Assembly: GCA_022432975.1 (NCBI GenBank)
Contig: CM039502.1
Span: 24,822,383 to 24,886,382, forward strand
Direction: 5' to 3'
Source: Begonia masoniana
Taxonomy: Eukaryota > Streptophyta > Magnoliopsida > Cucurbitales > Begoniaceae
DNA length: 64,000 bases
Position 1 is the first letter of the stretch, and every line of letters begins with the position of its first letter. The translations under genes were made by a program, and so were the position numbers. The notes under the pieces are model-generated. The model was not told the DNA's origin. It saw nothing but the letters and a program-made list of their open reading frames with translations, and did no database searches. Positions 41,498-54,943 of the stretch are shown piece by piece.

Positions 41498-43930
41498 TCA
41501 GTACCTGAACAATCTTGGATGCTGGTCCATCATGTCTTGCTGGCGTTCCCAAGTTGTCTCCTCTATATTCTGATTATGCCATAGGACTTTCACTAGTGGA
41601 ACTTCCTTGTTGCGTAATACTTTCACTGCATAATCCAAGATCCTTACTGGTCTCTCCTCATAGGTCAGCGTAGGTTGAATTTCAATGTTCTGCTGTTCCA
41701 CAATTTGAGATGGATCCCTCAAGCACCTCTTAAGCATAGAAACATGGAACACATTGTGGATTCCTTCCATAGAGTCTGGCAATTGCAGCTCATATGCTGA
41801 TTTTCCAATCCTCTTCAAGATTGAGAAAGGTCCAACATATCTTGGGTTAAGCTTCCCTCTCTTCCCAAATCTCACAACTCCTTTGAATGGTGATACCTTA
41901 AGAAAAACCTCACTACCAACTTCAAACTCTAACTCTCTGCGTCTTCTGTCAGCATAGCTTTTCTGTCGACTTTGAGCTGTTAAGATCCTCTGACGGACGA
42001 GAGCAACCTTCTCAACAGTTTGCTGCACAATATCAGGACCAAGTAACTGTGCTTCACCAACTTCATCCCAATACAAGGGTGATCTGCATTTTCGTCCATA
42101 TAATGCTTCATACGGTGCCATTCCTATTGTTGCCTGAAAACTGTTATTGTAAGAGAACTCTACCAGAGCTAGGTACTTACTCCAAGAGTCTTGGAAATCT
42201 AAAACACATGCACGGAGCATATCCTCCAGTGTTTGAATGGTTCTTTCAGATTGTCCATTAGTTTGAGGGTGGAAAGCTGTGCTAAAACTAAGTTGTGTTC
42301 CCATAGCCTCATGCAAACTCCTCCAAAACTTAGATGTAAATTTAGAGTCTCGGTCTGAGACTATAGAACTTGGAACTCCATGCAGTCTGACGATCTCTTG
42401 CATGTACAATTCAGCTAGCTGATCCATCGAGTAGGTTATCTTTACAGGTAGAAAATGAGCTGACTTGGTTAGACGGTCAACTATCACCCAAATTGCATCA
42501 TGTCCCTTAGCTGTCCTGGGTAATCCAACAACAAAGTCCATCGTTATTTGTTCCCATTTCCATTCGGGAACTGGTAAAGGTTGTAATGTTCCTGAGGGTC
42601 TCTGATGCTCGGCTTTAATCTGCTGACAACACAAACATGATCCTACATATTCTGCCACACTTCTTTTCATACTTGGCCACCAGTAATGCTGCTTGAGATC
42701 TCTGTACATCTTTGTACTCCCAGGGTGGACAGAGAACTTGGACGAGTGAGCCTCAGAAAGAATTTCCTCACGAAGTTCATTATTGGCAGGAACAAACCAC
42801 CTATTTCTAAACTTAAGGATTCCATCGGTAGAATGACTAAATTCTGACTTGTCCGTAGAATCCATGCTTGACTTGTATCTGATACATTCATCATCATTTG
42901 TCTGAGCTTCCTTTATTTTCTCAAGAATGGTAGGCTTTAAGGTTATGGCAGAAAGTATAGCTGATACACTGGTCACTGCTTCTAGATTAAACTTTTGGAA
43001 TTCTGACTCTAAGGTTAATGGCATATTGGAAATCATAGTTGGGGTTGAGGTTGTGACTCTACTTAAGGCATCTGCCACAACATTTGCCTTACCAGGGTGG
43101 TACTTAATCTCAAAATCATAATCTTTTACAAACTCTAACCATCTACGCTGCCTCATATTCAGTTCTTTTTGCGTGAAAATATACTTCAGACTTTTATGAT
43201 CTGAAAATACCTCACAAGTTTGTCCATATAGGTAATGCCTCCAAATTTTAAGTGCAAATACAACGGCAGCTAATTCCAAGTCGTGTGTGGGGTAGTTCTT
43301 CTCATGAGTTTTTAACTGTCTAGAAGCATAGGCTATAACCTTATCATCTTGCGTCAACACACAGCCAAGACCGACCCTAGAAGCATCACAATAAATACTA
43401 AATTTACCACCTTCAGTAGGGAGGGTCAAAATTGGAGCATTGGTCAGCTCCTGCTTCAAGGTTTGGAAACTATGCTCACATTCGTCAGTCCATGTATATT
43501 TCATGTTTTTCCTTGTTAACCTAGTAAGGGGTGTGGCAATCTTTGAAAATCCTTCAATGAACTTTCTGTAATACCCTGCTAGTCCAAGAAAACTTCTAAT
43601 ATCTGTAGCACTCTTCGGTTGGGGCCATTCCTTAACTGTTTGAACCTTGGCTGGGTCAACAGATATTCCATCACCAGAGATCACATGACCAAGAAAGTGA
43701 ACTCTGTCCAACCAAAATTCACACTTTGAAAACTTAGTATAAAGCTGGTGTCTTCTCAGTACATCCAACACTAAACTCAAATGTTTTGCATGCTCTTCCT
43801 TAGTTCTAGAATAGATTAGTATGTCATCAATGAATACAATGACAAACTTGTCCAAATACTCGTGAAACACCCTATTCATAAGATCCATGAAAGCTGCTGG
43901 CGCATTAGTCAAACCAAAAGACATAACCAA
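41498..43930 (-). pseudogene. Element B pol: RT (catalytic part), RNase H, integrase, chromodomain-like tail
   Basis: The 810-residue frame opens just after a premature stop. It has [10 protein letters not shown], catalytic FIDDILIYS (about residue 36), [10 protein letters not shown], RNase H ([33 protein letters not shown]), integrase zinc region (HPGSTKMY ... CLCCQQ), core ([32 protein letters not shown]) and the tail FHVSMLKRC ... [15 protein letters not shown]. All catalytic acids that I can identify are present. The Met at 43930 is internal (LVMSFG in relatives), so the true start is in gag. Confidence 0.92.
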
Positions 43931-43942
43931 AAACTCATAATG

Positions 43943-45979
43943 TCAATACCTTGTGCGAAAGGCAGTATTTGGGATGTCCTCAGATTTAACCTTCAACTGA
44001 TAGTAACCGGACCCAAGGTCAATCTTAGAGAAAACTCTCGCACCCTTAAGTTGGTCAAATAAGTCATCAATCCTCGGCAGTGGATACTTGTTCTTGACAG
44101 TTAGCTTATTCAACTCTCTATAGTCTATGCACATACGCATTGATCCGTCTTTCTTTTTAACAAAAAGGACAGGTGCACCCCATGGTGAAAAACTAGGGCG
44201 TATGAACCCTTTTTCTAACAAATCCTCCAACTGTTTCTTTAACTCTTTAAGTTCTGATGGTGCTAGTCTATACGGGTTTTTAGACACAGGCTCGGCTCCG
44301 GGGTAGACATCTACAACAAATTCGATTTCTCTATCTGGTGGTAAACCAGGAAGGTCGTCTAAAAATACATCAGGAAAGTCTTGGACAACTAAAACATTTT
44401 GAGGGTTTGCCTTTCCTACAAGTTGTGTGTCTACAACGCTAGCTAGGAAGTACAAATACTCTCCACATAGGGAAGGTCTAGTGTTAATCGAAGTCATCAC
44501 AGTCATTTCCTTGCTCTTCTTTGAAGCTTGGAAGGTATGTTTCGGGCTACCAGGGGGTTGGAAACTAACTATTCCAGTCCTACAATCGATCGTGGCATAA
44601 TGCTTAAACAGCCAATCCATTCCTAAGATTACATCAAATCCCAATATATCCATAATAATGAGGTCAGCAGGCAAATTCATGTTCCCCGCTAATACCTCAC
44701 TATCAGGCATCACTCGATTGGAGTGCATGCACTCACCAGAAGGTAATGTAACATTAAACACATGCACAGAAGGGGTAAACTGTACATCTAACTTATCAGC
44801 AAACGTAGATGCTATAAATGAATGCGTTGCACCGGAATCTATCAAAGTAAAAGCAGGCACAGAGTTGACCAATATAGTACCTGACACTACAGCAGGCTGT
44901 TCTTCACCTGCCTCCGTCATGGAGAATATTCTTGGTTTAATCATAGCTGGACCACTCTTAGGAACTGGACAGTCTCTGCTAATATGGCCGACTTTGTTAC
45001 AATTGTAGCATCTGGTGATCCTAGGCTTCGGGCATTCTTTGTACGTGTGGCCAACCTCCTCACAGTTGAAGCACTTCCCAAATCCCATCCTGCACTCCCC
45101 GGGGTGGTTCTTCAAGCACTTAGGACACGGGGGAAATTTCCTGACATTCTGTACCTTCCCTCCAGCTCCTTGGCTACTCTGGCCTTCACTTGGCCTCTTC
45201 GTTCCTCTCTGATGGTGTTGCTGGACAAACCTTGGTGGGACCTCCTTTGCTCCAGCACACTTCCTTTCAGCCTCTTCCACTTCCAGAGCAGTGGACACAA
45301 CTTCGCTGAACGTTAAACCTTTAATGCCACAGAATTTGACTCCTCGATAGATCTCCGGCTTCAGTCCATGCACAAATTTGAACACCTTATCCTCGTCCTT
45401 ATGAGCAAAGTGTCCAGCAAACCTGGACAAGGACTCAAATTGCCTACCGTACTCTGCCACCGACCCTGTCTGCTTCAAATTCAGAAATTCCAACTTCTTT
45501 GCGGTCTGGACCGTGCTGTTAAAATATTTCTCGTAGAAGATGTCCTTAAACTGTGGCCAAGTCATAGTCAGAATGTCGGTGGTGGTTTCAACTGTTTCCC
45601 ACCAGAGTTGAGCTTCGCCAGCCAAATGGAATGTAGCCAACGTGACCTTGTCTTCTTCTCCTATGCTGGCGCACCTAAACATACTTTCAATCTTTCTAAG
45701 CCATCCTTCAGCAATAATTGGATCGGATGACTGTCCATCAAACGTGGGTGGTCTTAGTCTCCGGAATCTATCTCCAGAATGCTCATTGCTAGAACCCGAG
45801 TTGGCACTTCCTTGTGCTTCCCGACTCAACAGCACTCCTAATTGATCAGACTGTTGACGCACTATATCTGTCTGCTGACGCATCAATTCGGTCAGCTGCC
45901 TAATTACACTAGAGTCCTCTTCACGTCTTGGACTTGGTATTTCTCTAGGTATCCTTGGTCTTCCTGGTCGTCTAGCCAT
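43943..45979 (-). CDS. Element B Gag, protease and start of RT (cut by a TGA stop)
   Basis: The 678-residue frame starts [10 protein letters not shown]. It holds a coiled-coil-like Gln-rich N-terminus ([15 protein letters not shown]), the Gag domain ([29 protein letters not shown]), two CCHC knuckles ([14 protein letters not shown] and [14 protein letters not shown], about residues 299-333), retropepsin with [10 protein letters not shown] (about residue 372) and [10 protein letters not shown], then pre-RT and RT up to TAFRTRY. A codon for Gly in relatives (GGA) is TGA here. [11 protein letters not shown] has Gly for the usual Arg. Leader 45980-46120 is otherwise empty. Confidence 0.93.
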   Translation of the reverse strand: MARRPGRPRIPREIPSPRREEDSSVIRQLTELMRQQTDIVRQQSDQLGVLLSREAQGSANSGSSNEHSGDRFRRLRPPTFDGQSSDPIIAEGWLRKIESMFRCASIGEEDKVTLATFHLAGEAQLWWETVETTTDILTMTWPQFKDIFYEKYFNSTVQTAKKLEFLNLKQTGSVAEYGRQFESLSRFAGHFAHKDEDKVFKFVHGLKPEIYRGVKFCGIKGLTFSEVVSTALEVEEAERKCAGAKEVPPRFVQQHHQRGTKRPSEGQSSQGAGGKVQNVRKFPPCPKCLKNHPGECRMGFGKCFNCEEVGHTYKECPKPRITRCYNCNKVGHISRDCPVPKSGPAMIKPRIFSMTEAGEEQPAVVSGTILVNSVPAFTLIDSGATHSFIASTFADKLDVQFTPSVHVFNVTLPSGECMHSNRVMPDSEVLAGNMNLPADLIIMDILGFDVILGMDWLFKHYATIDCRTGIVSFQPPGSPKHTFQASKKSKEMTVMTSINTRPSLCGEYLYFLASVVDTQLVGKANPQNVLVVQDFPDVFLDDLPGLPPDREIEFVVDVYPGAEPVSKNPYRLAPSELKELKKQLEDLLEKGFIRPSFSPWGAPVLFVKKKDGSMRMCIDYRELNKLTVKNKYPLPRIDDLFDQLKGARVFSKIDLGSGYYQLKVKSEDIPNTAFRTRY

Positions 45980-46120
45980 TATACTAAATTCCCTGCACAG
46001 GGTTAACTGCCTTTATAAACATTTTATAACTAAAGCTAACTCAAATACTTACAGTTGTTGGAGTGCTTCCATGCAACGATTGGCACTGATGAGTAATCTT
46101 TTGAACAGTTTAACCGAATG

Positions 46121-46132
46121 TCTCTGATACCA
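46121..46132 (-). promoter_or_regulatory. Primer binding site of element B
   Basis: Minus strand TGGTATCAGAGA, three bases inside the end of the 5' LTR; initiator Met tRNA type. Confidence 0.87.
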
Positions 46133-46135
46133 TAC

Positions 46136-48265
46136 TGTAACGCCCCGAGTTCTCTGAACCCGGTTCGTCACACAAACCCGTGCACGAACTAAAAACTTCA
46201 TTCATAATTTGAATTAATTTAAATAACTTAGAGTTAAACAAAACCATAAAGTGTTTGGATAATCGGATAAAATGTTCGAGATAAATCGACCAAAAGAAAT
46301 AAAGGTTTAAATCACAAAACACTATTAAAACTCTAAAGACAACAACATCTGCCGGTAGAAAAATCAACGGAAGAAGCAGACACAGCAAATATAAGACTCC
46401 TGCCGATGACGTGGACCTGAAGACTTGGAACTGAAGGACATTTCTCGGCGGGCTGCACCTACCGATGGCGTCAACACAACTTCATATGCCGATGACGTCA
46501 ACACAATTTCATCTGCCGATGACGTCAGCACAATTTCATCTGCCGATGACGTCAGCACAACTTCATCTGCCGATGAAGTCAACGCGATGGAGCCAACACG
46601 ACTGCACATACAACTTCCACTGCCGATGAAGTCAACATGACTTCATCTGCCGATAGAAATAGGTCTATTTCTATCGATAGAAATAAGGCTACATCTTCCG
46701 ATGCCTTTACCGAAGACATCATCCGATAGAAATTTGGATACACCTACCGATAGACATCCCCTTCCGGTAGGTTCAAACTACTCAACTTCTTCCAACAGAA
46801 TGCATCTGCCGACAGATAACAAAACACATCCCATCTACCGATAGATTCAGGGCGACATTCTGGCTACTCCTAATTATACAATACAACTCCATTTATGAAA
46901 AAGAATCTATTTGCCTTACTGAAATCACTCAGAAAAAGGATTCAAACCTATGTATCCCTTAAAATCCAACAAGTGCAAATCTTCAAATCTCAGCAGAATG
47001 CCATTATCAAATAACAAAACTCAATTTGTTCAAAACGCTGATATCACTACTGTTATGAAAACTCGATCCATCTAAAATAAAGCATTGATAATAAAACCTT
47101 CACTCCAACAGACATCAATTAAACTGCCCCATCAGCTGCCAGAACATTGTGTGGATGCACTCCTCCAACCCAACTAGCCTTCTGTGAACTCAGTAAACAC
47201 ACCTGCTAAAACTTCTTCACCTACATCACAAAACTCATCTATTAGCCTAATGCTAAGCAAGTAAAGCAATAATGCATGAAAAGCTGAAGACATGTCATCC
47301 TAGCATGCAGTTTTTACTTTTCTCATCTCTGTTACATATTCATCGTTATAATCGGATTCCTCTCTAAATTGGGAGTTGAATCACTTCTCCCAAAGTATGA
47401 ACATCCCTGTCTCATTAGGAGTTGGATTAATTCTCCTAACAGTGAATATATATATACTGATCAATGTTCAGATCCACTTCGAAATTGGGAGTTGGATCAG
47501 TTTTCCCAAAGTATGATCCCTGGCTCATTAAGGGTTGGATTAGTTCCCTTAACAGAAAATGTTTCACATAAATCACTTCAGAATGTTCACTTCCTCACTA
47601 TATCAAAACATGTAAACTCATTTTCGTGTACTTTCAAATATATGATGCATGAAACAGGAAAACATTCAAACACACAAAAATCCTATTGTTCTGTGATGTA
47701 GGCCCGAAGGCACAAGCAAACTTCACTTACCTGGATTCCTAGCAAATGCTCGGTTAAGAGCTACCTCGGGGGTTTGGTTCACCTATATTCATAAACAGAA
47801 TGTTAAACCTTAGTCTAAGCTATTCAGAATTCTAAGGAGTTGGTTTGGGAGTACTTCTCACAGAGCATTCCCGATTAAACTCCAAACTCGAACTACTCTT
47901 TCTCACGACATTCCCAAGATATCCACATTGTCCTTTTTCTGTTATCTATTTATCAATACATAAAGAAAACAAAAGAACTTACCTAAATCGAAGGAGGTCG
48001 CTGGAAGAAATCAAAGAGAGGTCTCCAATCGCTCTCGGCTAAACTGAGGAGCTGAGAATTCCGAAGAGGAAACAATAAACAGTGGCGGCTAAACCTCATT
48101 TACTCTTTCCTTAAATACGATATCCATTGCGAAAATTGACAATTACCCTTATACCCCCACTTAGTTACTCATTAACCTAATTGATATCTCTCCCAATTTC
48201 ATTCCATAAAATTCACACTTAGAAGATTAATAGATTATTTTAATTCTAATAAATCGGGTGTTACA
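46136..48265 (-). repeat. 5' LTR of element B (2130 bp)
   Basis: It starts TGTAACGCCCCG and ends ATCGGGTGTTACA (one base different from the 3' LTR). It carries the same CTGCCGATGACGTCA units (46480-46650). Confidence 0.94.
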
Positions 48266-48270
48266 AACAT

Positions 48271-48348
48271 TCCTTTGTATTAATATAATATTAATCCCAT
48301 TTAAATGATCCGGGAAAACTATTACATGGCAAAATGCCGGGTGTTACA
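48271..48348 (-). repeat. 5' LTR of element A, distal 78 bp
   Basis: It continues the element A LTR after element B and the aacat duplicate, and ends GCCGGGTGTTACA. It matches 31854-31931 of the 3' LTR with few changes. Confidence 0.92.
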
Positions 48349-48353
48349 TAATC

Positions 48354-50140
48354 CTTGAATTCACTGTCAAGGTACTCACCACCTCGATCTGATCGAAGAC
48401 ACTTGATTGTCTTACCTAATTTGTTCTCAACTTCAGCTTTAAAATCTTGAAACTTTCTAAAAGTTTCAGATTTAAACTGAATTAGGTAAGTATATCCATA
48501 TCTTGAGTAATCATCTATGAATGTTACAAAGTACTCATAGCCACCTCTAACCCGTGTAGATATTGGGCCACATACATCTGAATGTATGAGCTCAGTGTTT
48601 CTTGAGCCCTTTGGCCCTTTGCAATAAAGGATCTCTTGGTCATTTTACCTTCTAGACATGATTCACAAACAGGTAAAGATCCAACGGTTAGATCTTTTGA
48701 AGGACCATCTTTAACAAGTCTGTTAATTCTATCAAGATTAATATGACCAAGTCGTAGGTGCCAAAGATATGTATCATCAGTATGAGAAATCTTTTGCTTC
48801 TTGGATTTAAGCAATTCAACTTTGAACATTTCAGTATTCAACAGTGATGAATTTATAATGGGTCTTATCATATAAAGCCCATTTTCCATTGAGCCTGAAC
48901 AAATATTTAAACCATTTCGAAAAATAATAACTGAATTATTATTAAAAGAAATAGCATATAATTGTTCAATTATTCGAGAAACAGAAATGAGGTTTCTAGT
49001 AAACCCTGGAATAAAATAAATGTTTTCCAAAAACAAATATTTATTGTTCTCAAAATAAATTTTGGCTTCTCCCACTGCTGAAGCTGAAACAACCGCCCCG
49101 TTGCCAATTCTGAGAGTGAATTCTCCATCAGGTAGTCTCCTGCAGGAGTTTAGCATATGCAAAGAACAACAAACATGATTAGTCGCTCCTAAATCAATTA
49201 TCCAGGGTGATAAATCACTTTCTACCAAACAAGATTCAGTAACTAGTAAATCAAATTTACTCTTTTTCTTTTCAAGCTCCTCGAGATACTGCTTGTAGTT
49301 TCTCTTCCAATGACCATCTATCCCACAATGGAAACATTTTCCTTTGGGCTTTAGAAGGTCTGAGCTTCTCTTGTTTGACTTGTTCTTTTTCTTGAGTTTC
49401 TGGGCTCCCTGTTGTTGGCCCTTTTGACCCTTGGTCTGTTTCTGGAATTTCTTTCTCTTCTTAAGAGAAGAATTGGATGAAGAAGGTTCCACAATATTTG
49501 CTTCACTCTTCTTATCCACAGAAATAGACTCAAAAATGGTCAGCTCATTCAGCAACTGAGTCAAATCATAACTCAATTTATTCATGAAATAATTGCTTTT
49601 GAACTGGAGGAATTGTGGGCTAAGGCTTTCTAAAATCATGCCCACTTGGGTTGCCTCATCAATATGAGCTCCATTAATTTCAGCTTCATGAATTATACTG
49701 ATCATCATCAGAACATGTTGACGTACGGGGACTCCTGCTTTCATTTTTGAGTTCATAACTCTCTTTATTGCTTCATGTCGGGCTTGGTCAGACGGTCTAC
49801 CAAACATGCCTTGAAGAGACTCCATTATCTCATAAGCAGTCTCACAGTTCTCAAATTTTGCACTGAGAACATCAGACATGGTTGCAAGCAAATAACAACG
49901 GGCTTTGATATTTGCTTTGATCCATGTATCATAAGCATCTTTCAGAGCCCGTTGAGCATTAGTCGCAGGAGTAGGAGGACATTCCTCCGTCAGTACGAAT
50001 TTCAAGTTGTCATGCACGAGAATGAGATTCAAATTCTTTTTCCACTTTACAAAATGGTCGCCGTCAAGCTTTTCAGTCGCAAGCAAATTTATCATTAATG
50101 GAGACATGATGCTGTAATAAATAAATAAAATTATAATCAA
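48354..50140 (-). pseudogene. Copia E Gag, protease and integrase N-terminal part
   Basis: The 538-residue frame (50140-48524) has a copia Gag (KLDGDHFVKWKKNLNLIL, then GMFGRPSDQARHEAI and ILESLSPQFLQFK), a basic linker, a CCHC knuckle CFHCGIDGHWKRNYKQ in which the last Cys is Tyr, a protease with WIIDLGATNHV (about residue 316; usually DSGA), and the GAG-pre-integrase segment YLWHLRLGHINLDRI. A one-base deletion near 48598 breaks the frame; integrase core words DDYSRYGY and KCLRSDRGGEY continue in another frame to 48354. The start may be the Met at 50107 (MSPLMINLLATEKLDGD), 11 codons in, because it begins the conserved part. Confidence 0.87.
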
Positions 50141-51479
50141 TTTTATGCTATAAAATTCAAAATGTTATGGCATGCTAGTATGATGCATGAACATGCTAAT
50201 CACAAAAATATATAAATGCTACTATAGCCTCGATAACATAATAAATCACCTTAGGGTAGAAATATTATCAATTAATAAATTTACTCAAAATATCTCATAT
50301 TTTCGAAATTTATTAACTTACCGAAAATTTTGGTCAAAATATAACTAACACGTTTAATTATATTTTCATGAGTGTGACCCACTGTTTTGGATTTATGAAA
50401 CTTAACTTATAGTCGCCGCCTTAGGGTCGGACAACTATAAAATACATTTCACATATCCTATCACTAGGAGACCAACCTTGGTATTGACCTAAGTGAACAT
50501 TCTCCTTAGGGAGGATGAAAATCAAAGTCATCTCGGAGCCCCACTTAGATCTCACGGTGTTGTGCCAACAGTGGAGACCATGGGATGTTACGCCTAACTT
50601 CCCGCTCCCACTCATTATTTTGAATTAGTGATTATCGAATATCAAATATTCATTGGTATCGATAAATTAATCATATTAATTTATCAATACTTAATTATTA
50701 ATCTTATAATCATATTATAAAATTAATAATTTCAAATAATCAAATTATTTGAATTTTCTAAAAATAAAGTAAATTTTTAACAAATTAAAAAATTACTTTA
50801 TTTTTATATTCTCACATAATTCATTAAAATGAATCAATATTAGTTTTAATCAAATTAAAACTAATTTATTTAATAAACTCTTTATTAAATCATTATGCAA
50901 TTTAAATAAAATAAAATGCATGACATGTGAGAAATTTAAAATAAACCTAAACATGCATAATCTATCTGACATGTGAATGCATGACAATATGACAAATTAT
51001 ATCAACATATAAAATAAATGAAATAGTGACCGGGTTGACCTTTGGGTATTTCAAAAATTACAAGCCCAAAATTAAAATAAATATAAAACTATCAATCTAA
51101 ATCTTCGTCGTCTTCGTGACCGCCTCATCCAAATGAACAGCATCAAAAATTCACAAATCAAATTTGTGAATTCATATCCCATTTGACAACATCATCTGTT
51201 TTCGTCAATAGATCAAATCTTTGACGAAAAGTCCATCCATGGCCTTGAAGTCTCAGATCTCCATCGCAAGATTACAAATATGATAAAAATGCATAATTTT
51301 AAAAAAAAATCCTAACCCAAACAACCGACTTAATTTCGATCACTATTTCATGCCATGCAAAACATACATTCACAATATATATTCATAAATATATAATGCA
51401 TAAAATCTAATTCTAACACATATCACAATTTACATTAAATTGTATCATCAAAAATATTTTTAGACTAATAAAACCAATG
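50141..51479 (-). other. Copia E 5' leader (untranslated)
   Basis: About 1.34 kb of AT-rich sequence between primer site and gag, without a convincing gene. It has several short inverted AT words but nothing I can name. Confidence 0.7.
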
Positions 51480-51491
51480 GCTCTGATACTA
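51480..51491 (-). promoter_or_regulatory. Primer binding site of copia E
   Basis: Minus strand TAGTATCAGAGC, two bases after the LTR end CCAACA-type terminus; initiator Met tRNA type with one mismatch. Confidence 0.8.
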
Positions 51492-51493
51492 TT

Positions 51494-53598
51494 TGTTGGA
51501 TTTCAAGGTCCCTACGCATGGCGGAATTCACTATTATTCATAATAATAGTGACATGCATTACCCTGTGACTTTAAAACTATTTTAAAATCATCAAAAAAC
51601 CATAAATTGGATCGTTAGTCTAAAAGAAATTATTTTTGAGAAATATGTAATTTTTCAAAATGTAAACAATTTACATTGAGAAAAATTATTAGAATTAGAT
51701 TGTGATATATTAAAAGAAAATACCTTTTTTGGAGCAACGCTTTTACTCAGGTACTCCCGTCTGATCTTAACTGCTTTAACTCAGGATCAGGTATTTTTCC
51801 GAAGACTTTGAAACCGTCGAGTCTTCTCTGAAGATCTTTACACTTAAATTTCCTGACGTGTGGGCGTCTCTCTTACAAGAACAATACACTCTTATATTTC
51901 TAGAGAGACGTGTTCTCAACACATGAGACGTCTCTCTTCGATCTTAGAAAACGTTTTTCTAAAATCGAATACGGAAAGGTCACACCTTTTCTCTCTAGGG
52001 ATTTGTTTTTCAGATCGTTCTAAGTCGTTCTTTTTGGTTCATTCTTCTGTCAAATCACATTTGACAATTTTTATAGATCTGTTTTAAAATTAATTTTTAG
52101 ATTTATTTTAATAAAAACTAATTTTTAAAAAATAAATCTTATCTAATCAAATCTAATTTGATTAGATGTTGATTTATCCAATAAATCAATTTATCAATTA
52201 ATCATATAATCTAAAAACAGTTTTTAGAATATATTTATGAAAACTACTTTTCAAGATAATCTCATCTCATGAGATTCTTCAGATCTACTTTTAAATAGTA
52301 AACAAACTATAAGTCAACTGTATATCAAATCTAATTTGATCAGATTTTCCAGATCTACTTTTATTCAAATTTCAAAAAATCTGATTTTATAGTTTGTTAC
52401 ATAACCACTTTAAATCTGAAGATCAAATCTCATCTGATGAGATTCTTCAAATCTAATTCAAATCCCTTAAAAATATCTCATCTAATGAGATATTTTATTT
52501 TAAATTCAAAATATAAAAACTATTTATATATTTTGAATAACAATATATTTATCAAAGTGCCTATAAATGATTAATCATAATTAATCATTTATATATTTAT
52601 TCTTGTAACGTGGAAATTAAATAGTGATATAAGATGACAGAGGGACCGATGGACCTATAGTTCTAAACTCCAATAATATTTGTTAATTAATATAAACTCT
52701 TTATATTAAATAACACAATTATTAACTCTAGAGTAATTCCACTAAATACCTAGAGTTGCACTCTTAGAACTATAGAGTATATTTACTCAAAGTAATGTCC
52801 ATTGATATAGTCATTACATATGTATTAATCCTCCATTAAGATTCGTAATTGAGCTAGGTATAAAATCCGTTAACCTCTCATATTACATCTTTATCCTTGA
52901 CTACCATTAGTTCTTGATTGAATAATTAATTCATAACATTTATGAATTTGCGCGCTAATTATTCAATCCCTGAACTAACAAACAAGAGAATCTTGTATTA
53001 TGGATTTCATTGTATCAATGTTAGCATTCCCAGCTACTCATTTAATTTATTCCCAAAATACAAGGTTTATGTAATGTAACTCATACAAAACTGTACCGAG
53101 TAAATCAAAGAATAAATTATAATGAAATAGGAGTCTACTAAATACAATGAATTAAGATCATACATATATGACCATCATTATGATAAAATTAATTGTTCTT
53201 CATTCAACGGATATTATAAGAACAATATAATTTTATCTGGTCCAGTCCTATATAATCATATTATATAAAATACAATCACTTTATGTCACTGCATATATAG
53301 TCGGGATATGACTACACGTTCTCAATGAAGTGAACTGTATTTATGACTTTATTAATTTGAAGATCCTTTACTTCAAATATAAATCATGGACTATTGTGAT
53401 TATTTCTTTTTAAATTTAATCCCACATATATCAGTATATATGTAAATTTAAAATTGCATAAATAATCAAGGATTTTTCTTTGAATTTATAAAGCATATCG
53501 AATAATGCAAACATAAAAATTAATCATAAAATTTATTTATTAATTACAGCAATAAAAATGTTCATAACATTTGCTTGTTGGGCACATTATTCCCAACA
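51494..53598 (-). repeat. 5' LTR of copia E (2105 bp), intact copy
   Basis: Ends are TGTTGGATTT and TTCCCAACA, followed by the target duplicate atttg (53599-53603). This copy is the clean reference for the disordered 3' LTR at 23.1-26.6 kb. It contains a run of inverted AT words such as AATCTAATTTGATTAGAT and TCTCATCTCATGAGAT. Confidence 0.93.
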
Positions 53599-53603
53599 AT
53601 TTG

Positions 53604-54474
53604 AACGGTCAAAGCCTTCACTACGTCCATCTCAGGAGTGCCCAATTGCTTTATCAGAATCTGCCGCTCAACCAAACATTGGTCGTTATTCAATACTAAC
53701 TCTTCCAATAGAGAAATGTCGCTACTTTGGTCTTTTGGAGAAGTGAACCCCCTGTGGCTGCGTTAACAAGAGTCCTCGTAGCTGCTGATAAACCAATGAA
53801 GAACGTTTGGACTTGCATCCAACATGGCAAACCATATTGTTGGAACTTTTGTAATAGTTCCTTGAAATGAGCCCATGATTCATATAATGTCTCGCCCTCG
53901 AATTTAGTTCCTTGAAATGAGCCCACGATTCATATAATGTCTCACCCTCGAATTAGCTGAAATTAAGGATCTCATTACGGTATTTTACAGTCTTGTCAAA
54001 GGGGAAGAATTTAGATTAGAACTTTTGGCATAGATCAACCCATGTTGTGATGGAATCAGCCGGCAAAGAGTGTGGCCAATTTTTCGCTCAGTCCCTTAAT
54101 GAGAATGGAAACAACCACAACCGAACGGCATCGTCTGAAACATTGTTGAACTTAAAAGTATCACACACCTTCACAAAGTTGGTAATGTGATCCTTCAGAT
54201 CCTCTGAGGGCAGGCCACAAAATTGTGACTGTTGGATCATATGTATGGTTCTCGGCTTGATCTCAAAGTTGTTGCCCATAATCACCAGTTTACAAATAGC
54301 AGATTGGACACCAACCATAGATGGCATCACATAGTCAAGTAGTGTCCGTGTATCACCTTCTTCATTTTGCTCGTAAGCTATAGTTGCTTCCTTTGTTTCC
54401 TTTCGATTCCTACGACAATTACGTTCAATTTCTAGATCGATTGGAATAAGATTAGCGGTACCTTGTTTTCGCAT
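53604..54474 (-). pseudogene. Element D Gag, N-terminal and middle part
   Basis: The frame from 54474 (128 residues) encodes the Athila-type Gag start (TRTLLDYVMPSM, NNFEIKPRTIHMIQ, FCGLPSEDLKDHITNFVKVC, LFPFSLRD), ended by an AGA-to-TGA change. The rest follows in the same or shifted frames (DSITTWVDLCQKF, ETLYESWAHFKELLQKF, GLPCWMQVQTFFIGLS, ATRTLVNAATGGSL). A 49-bp tandem duplication at 53856-53953 adds another frameshift. Gag continues at 23127 after copia E. Product inactive. Confidence 0.85.
53856..53953. repeat. 49-bp tandem duplication in element D gag
   Basis: AGTTCCTTGAAATGAGCCCA begins both copies; they differ at two to three bases, so the duplication is older than a copying error in one read. 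Confidence 0.8.
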
Positions 54475-54562
54475 ACACCTACAAAAGCAAGTATAACAAA
54501 TAAAGTAATTGAATTCAAATATAAATTAGAATTATTTAATTTAATAATAGTGAAATAAATAG

Positions 54563-54580
54563 TCCCCTACAGCGGTGCCA
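54563..54580 (-). promoter_or_regulatory. Primer binding site of element D (tRNA-Asp-like)
   Basis: Minus strand TGGCACCGCTGTAGGGGA resembles TGGCGCCGTTGCCGGGGA, the Asp-tRNA-type site typical of Athila/Tat elements, with several mismatches. It lies six bases inside the LTR end. Confidence 0.75.
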
Positions 54581-54586
54581 AAAACT

Positions 54587-54897
54587 TGTTGCGAATAATA
54601 CGACGCAAGCGCACGTGTCACAAAAGTAATAAAGTGAATAAATAAGAGTCGAATCCACGAAGACTATTTCCACTAATGATTAAACAACTTTAACTCTAAT
54701 TATAGATGAAAAGCGTAATTTTGATGATTTTGATTGAAAGAAAACAATAAAACTTAATTAAATAAACAAAAATTGAATAAAGTTATAGAATTTAACAAGA
54801 GAAAAATCTAGAGCTTTCGATTTAACTTTAATTAATCACGTTTGGTATTGCTAATTCAATTTATTAATACATATTCCCCTGTGCTGATGGCAATTTC

Positions 54898-54943
<46 letters not shown>

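Larger units (their letters stand above)
39319..48265 (-). mobile_element. Element B: Ty3/gypsy chromovirus-like element (8947 bp)
   Basis: A structurally complete element on the minus strand, with LTRs 46136-48265 and 39319-41462, primer site, gag-protease-RT frame, pol frame and polypurine tract, flanked by aacat (39314-39318 and 48266-48270). The only clear coding lesion is one premature TGA in RT at 43943-43945. LTRs differ by few substitutions and small indels, so the insertion is recent. It is the innermost layer of the nest. Confidence 0.95.
28880..48348 (-). mobile_element. Element A: Ty3/gypsy chromovirus-like element, split by element B
   Basis: The outer ends are TGTGACAGCC (28880) and GGGTGTTACA (48348), flanked by the 5-bp duplication taatc (28875-28879 and 48349-48353). 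On the minus strand the 5' LTR is 48348-48271 plus 39318-36567, then primer site 36562-36551, gag-protease 36407-34947, RT-RNase H 34940-33606, integrase 33612-31972, polypurine tract, 3' LTR 31931-28880. Without B the element is about 10.5 kb. Element C is a better preserved member of the same family. Confidence 0.93.

Noticed and set aside
45112..45300. Small ORFs overlapping gag and pol in other frames
   Set aside because: Shadows of conserved retrotransposon frames.
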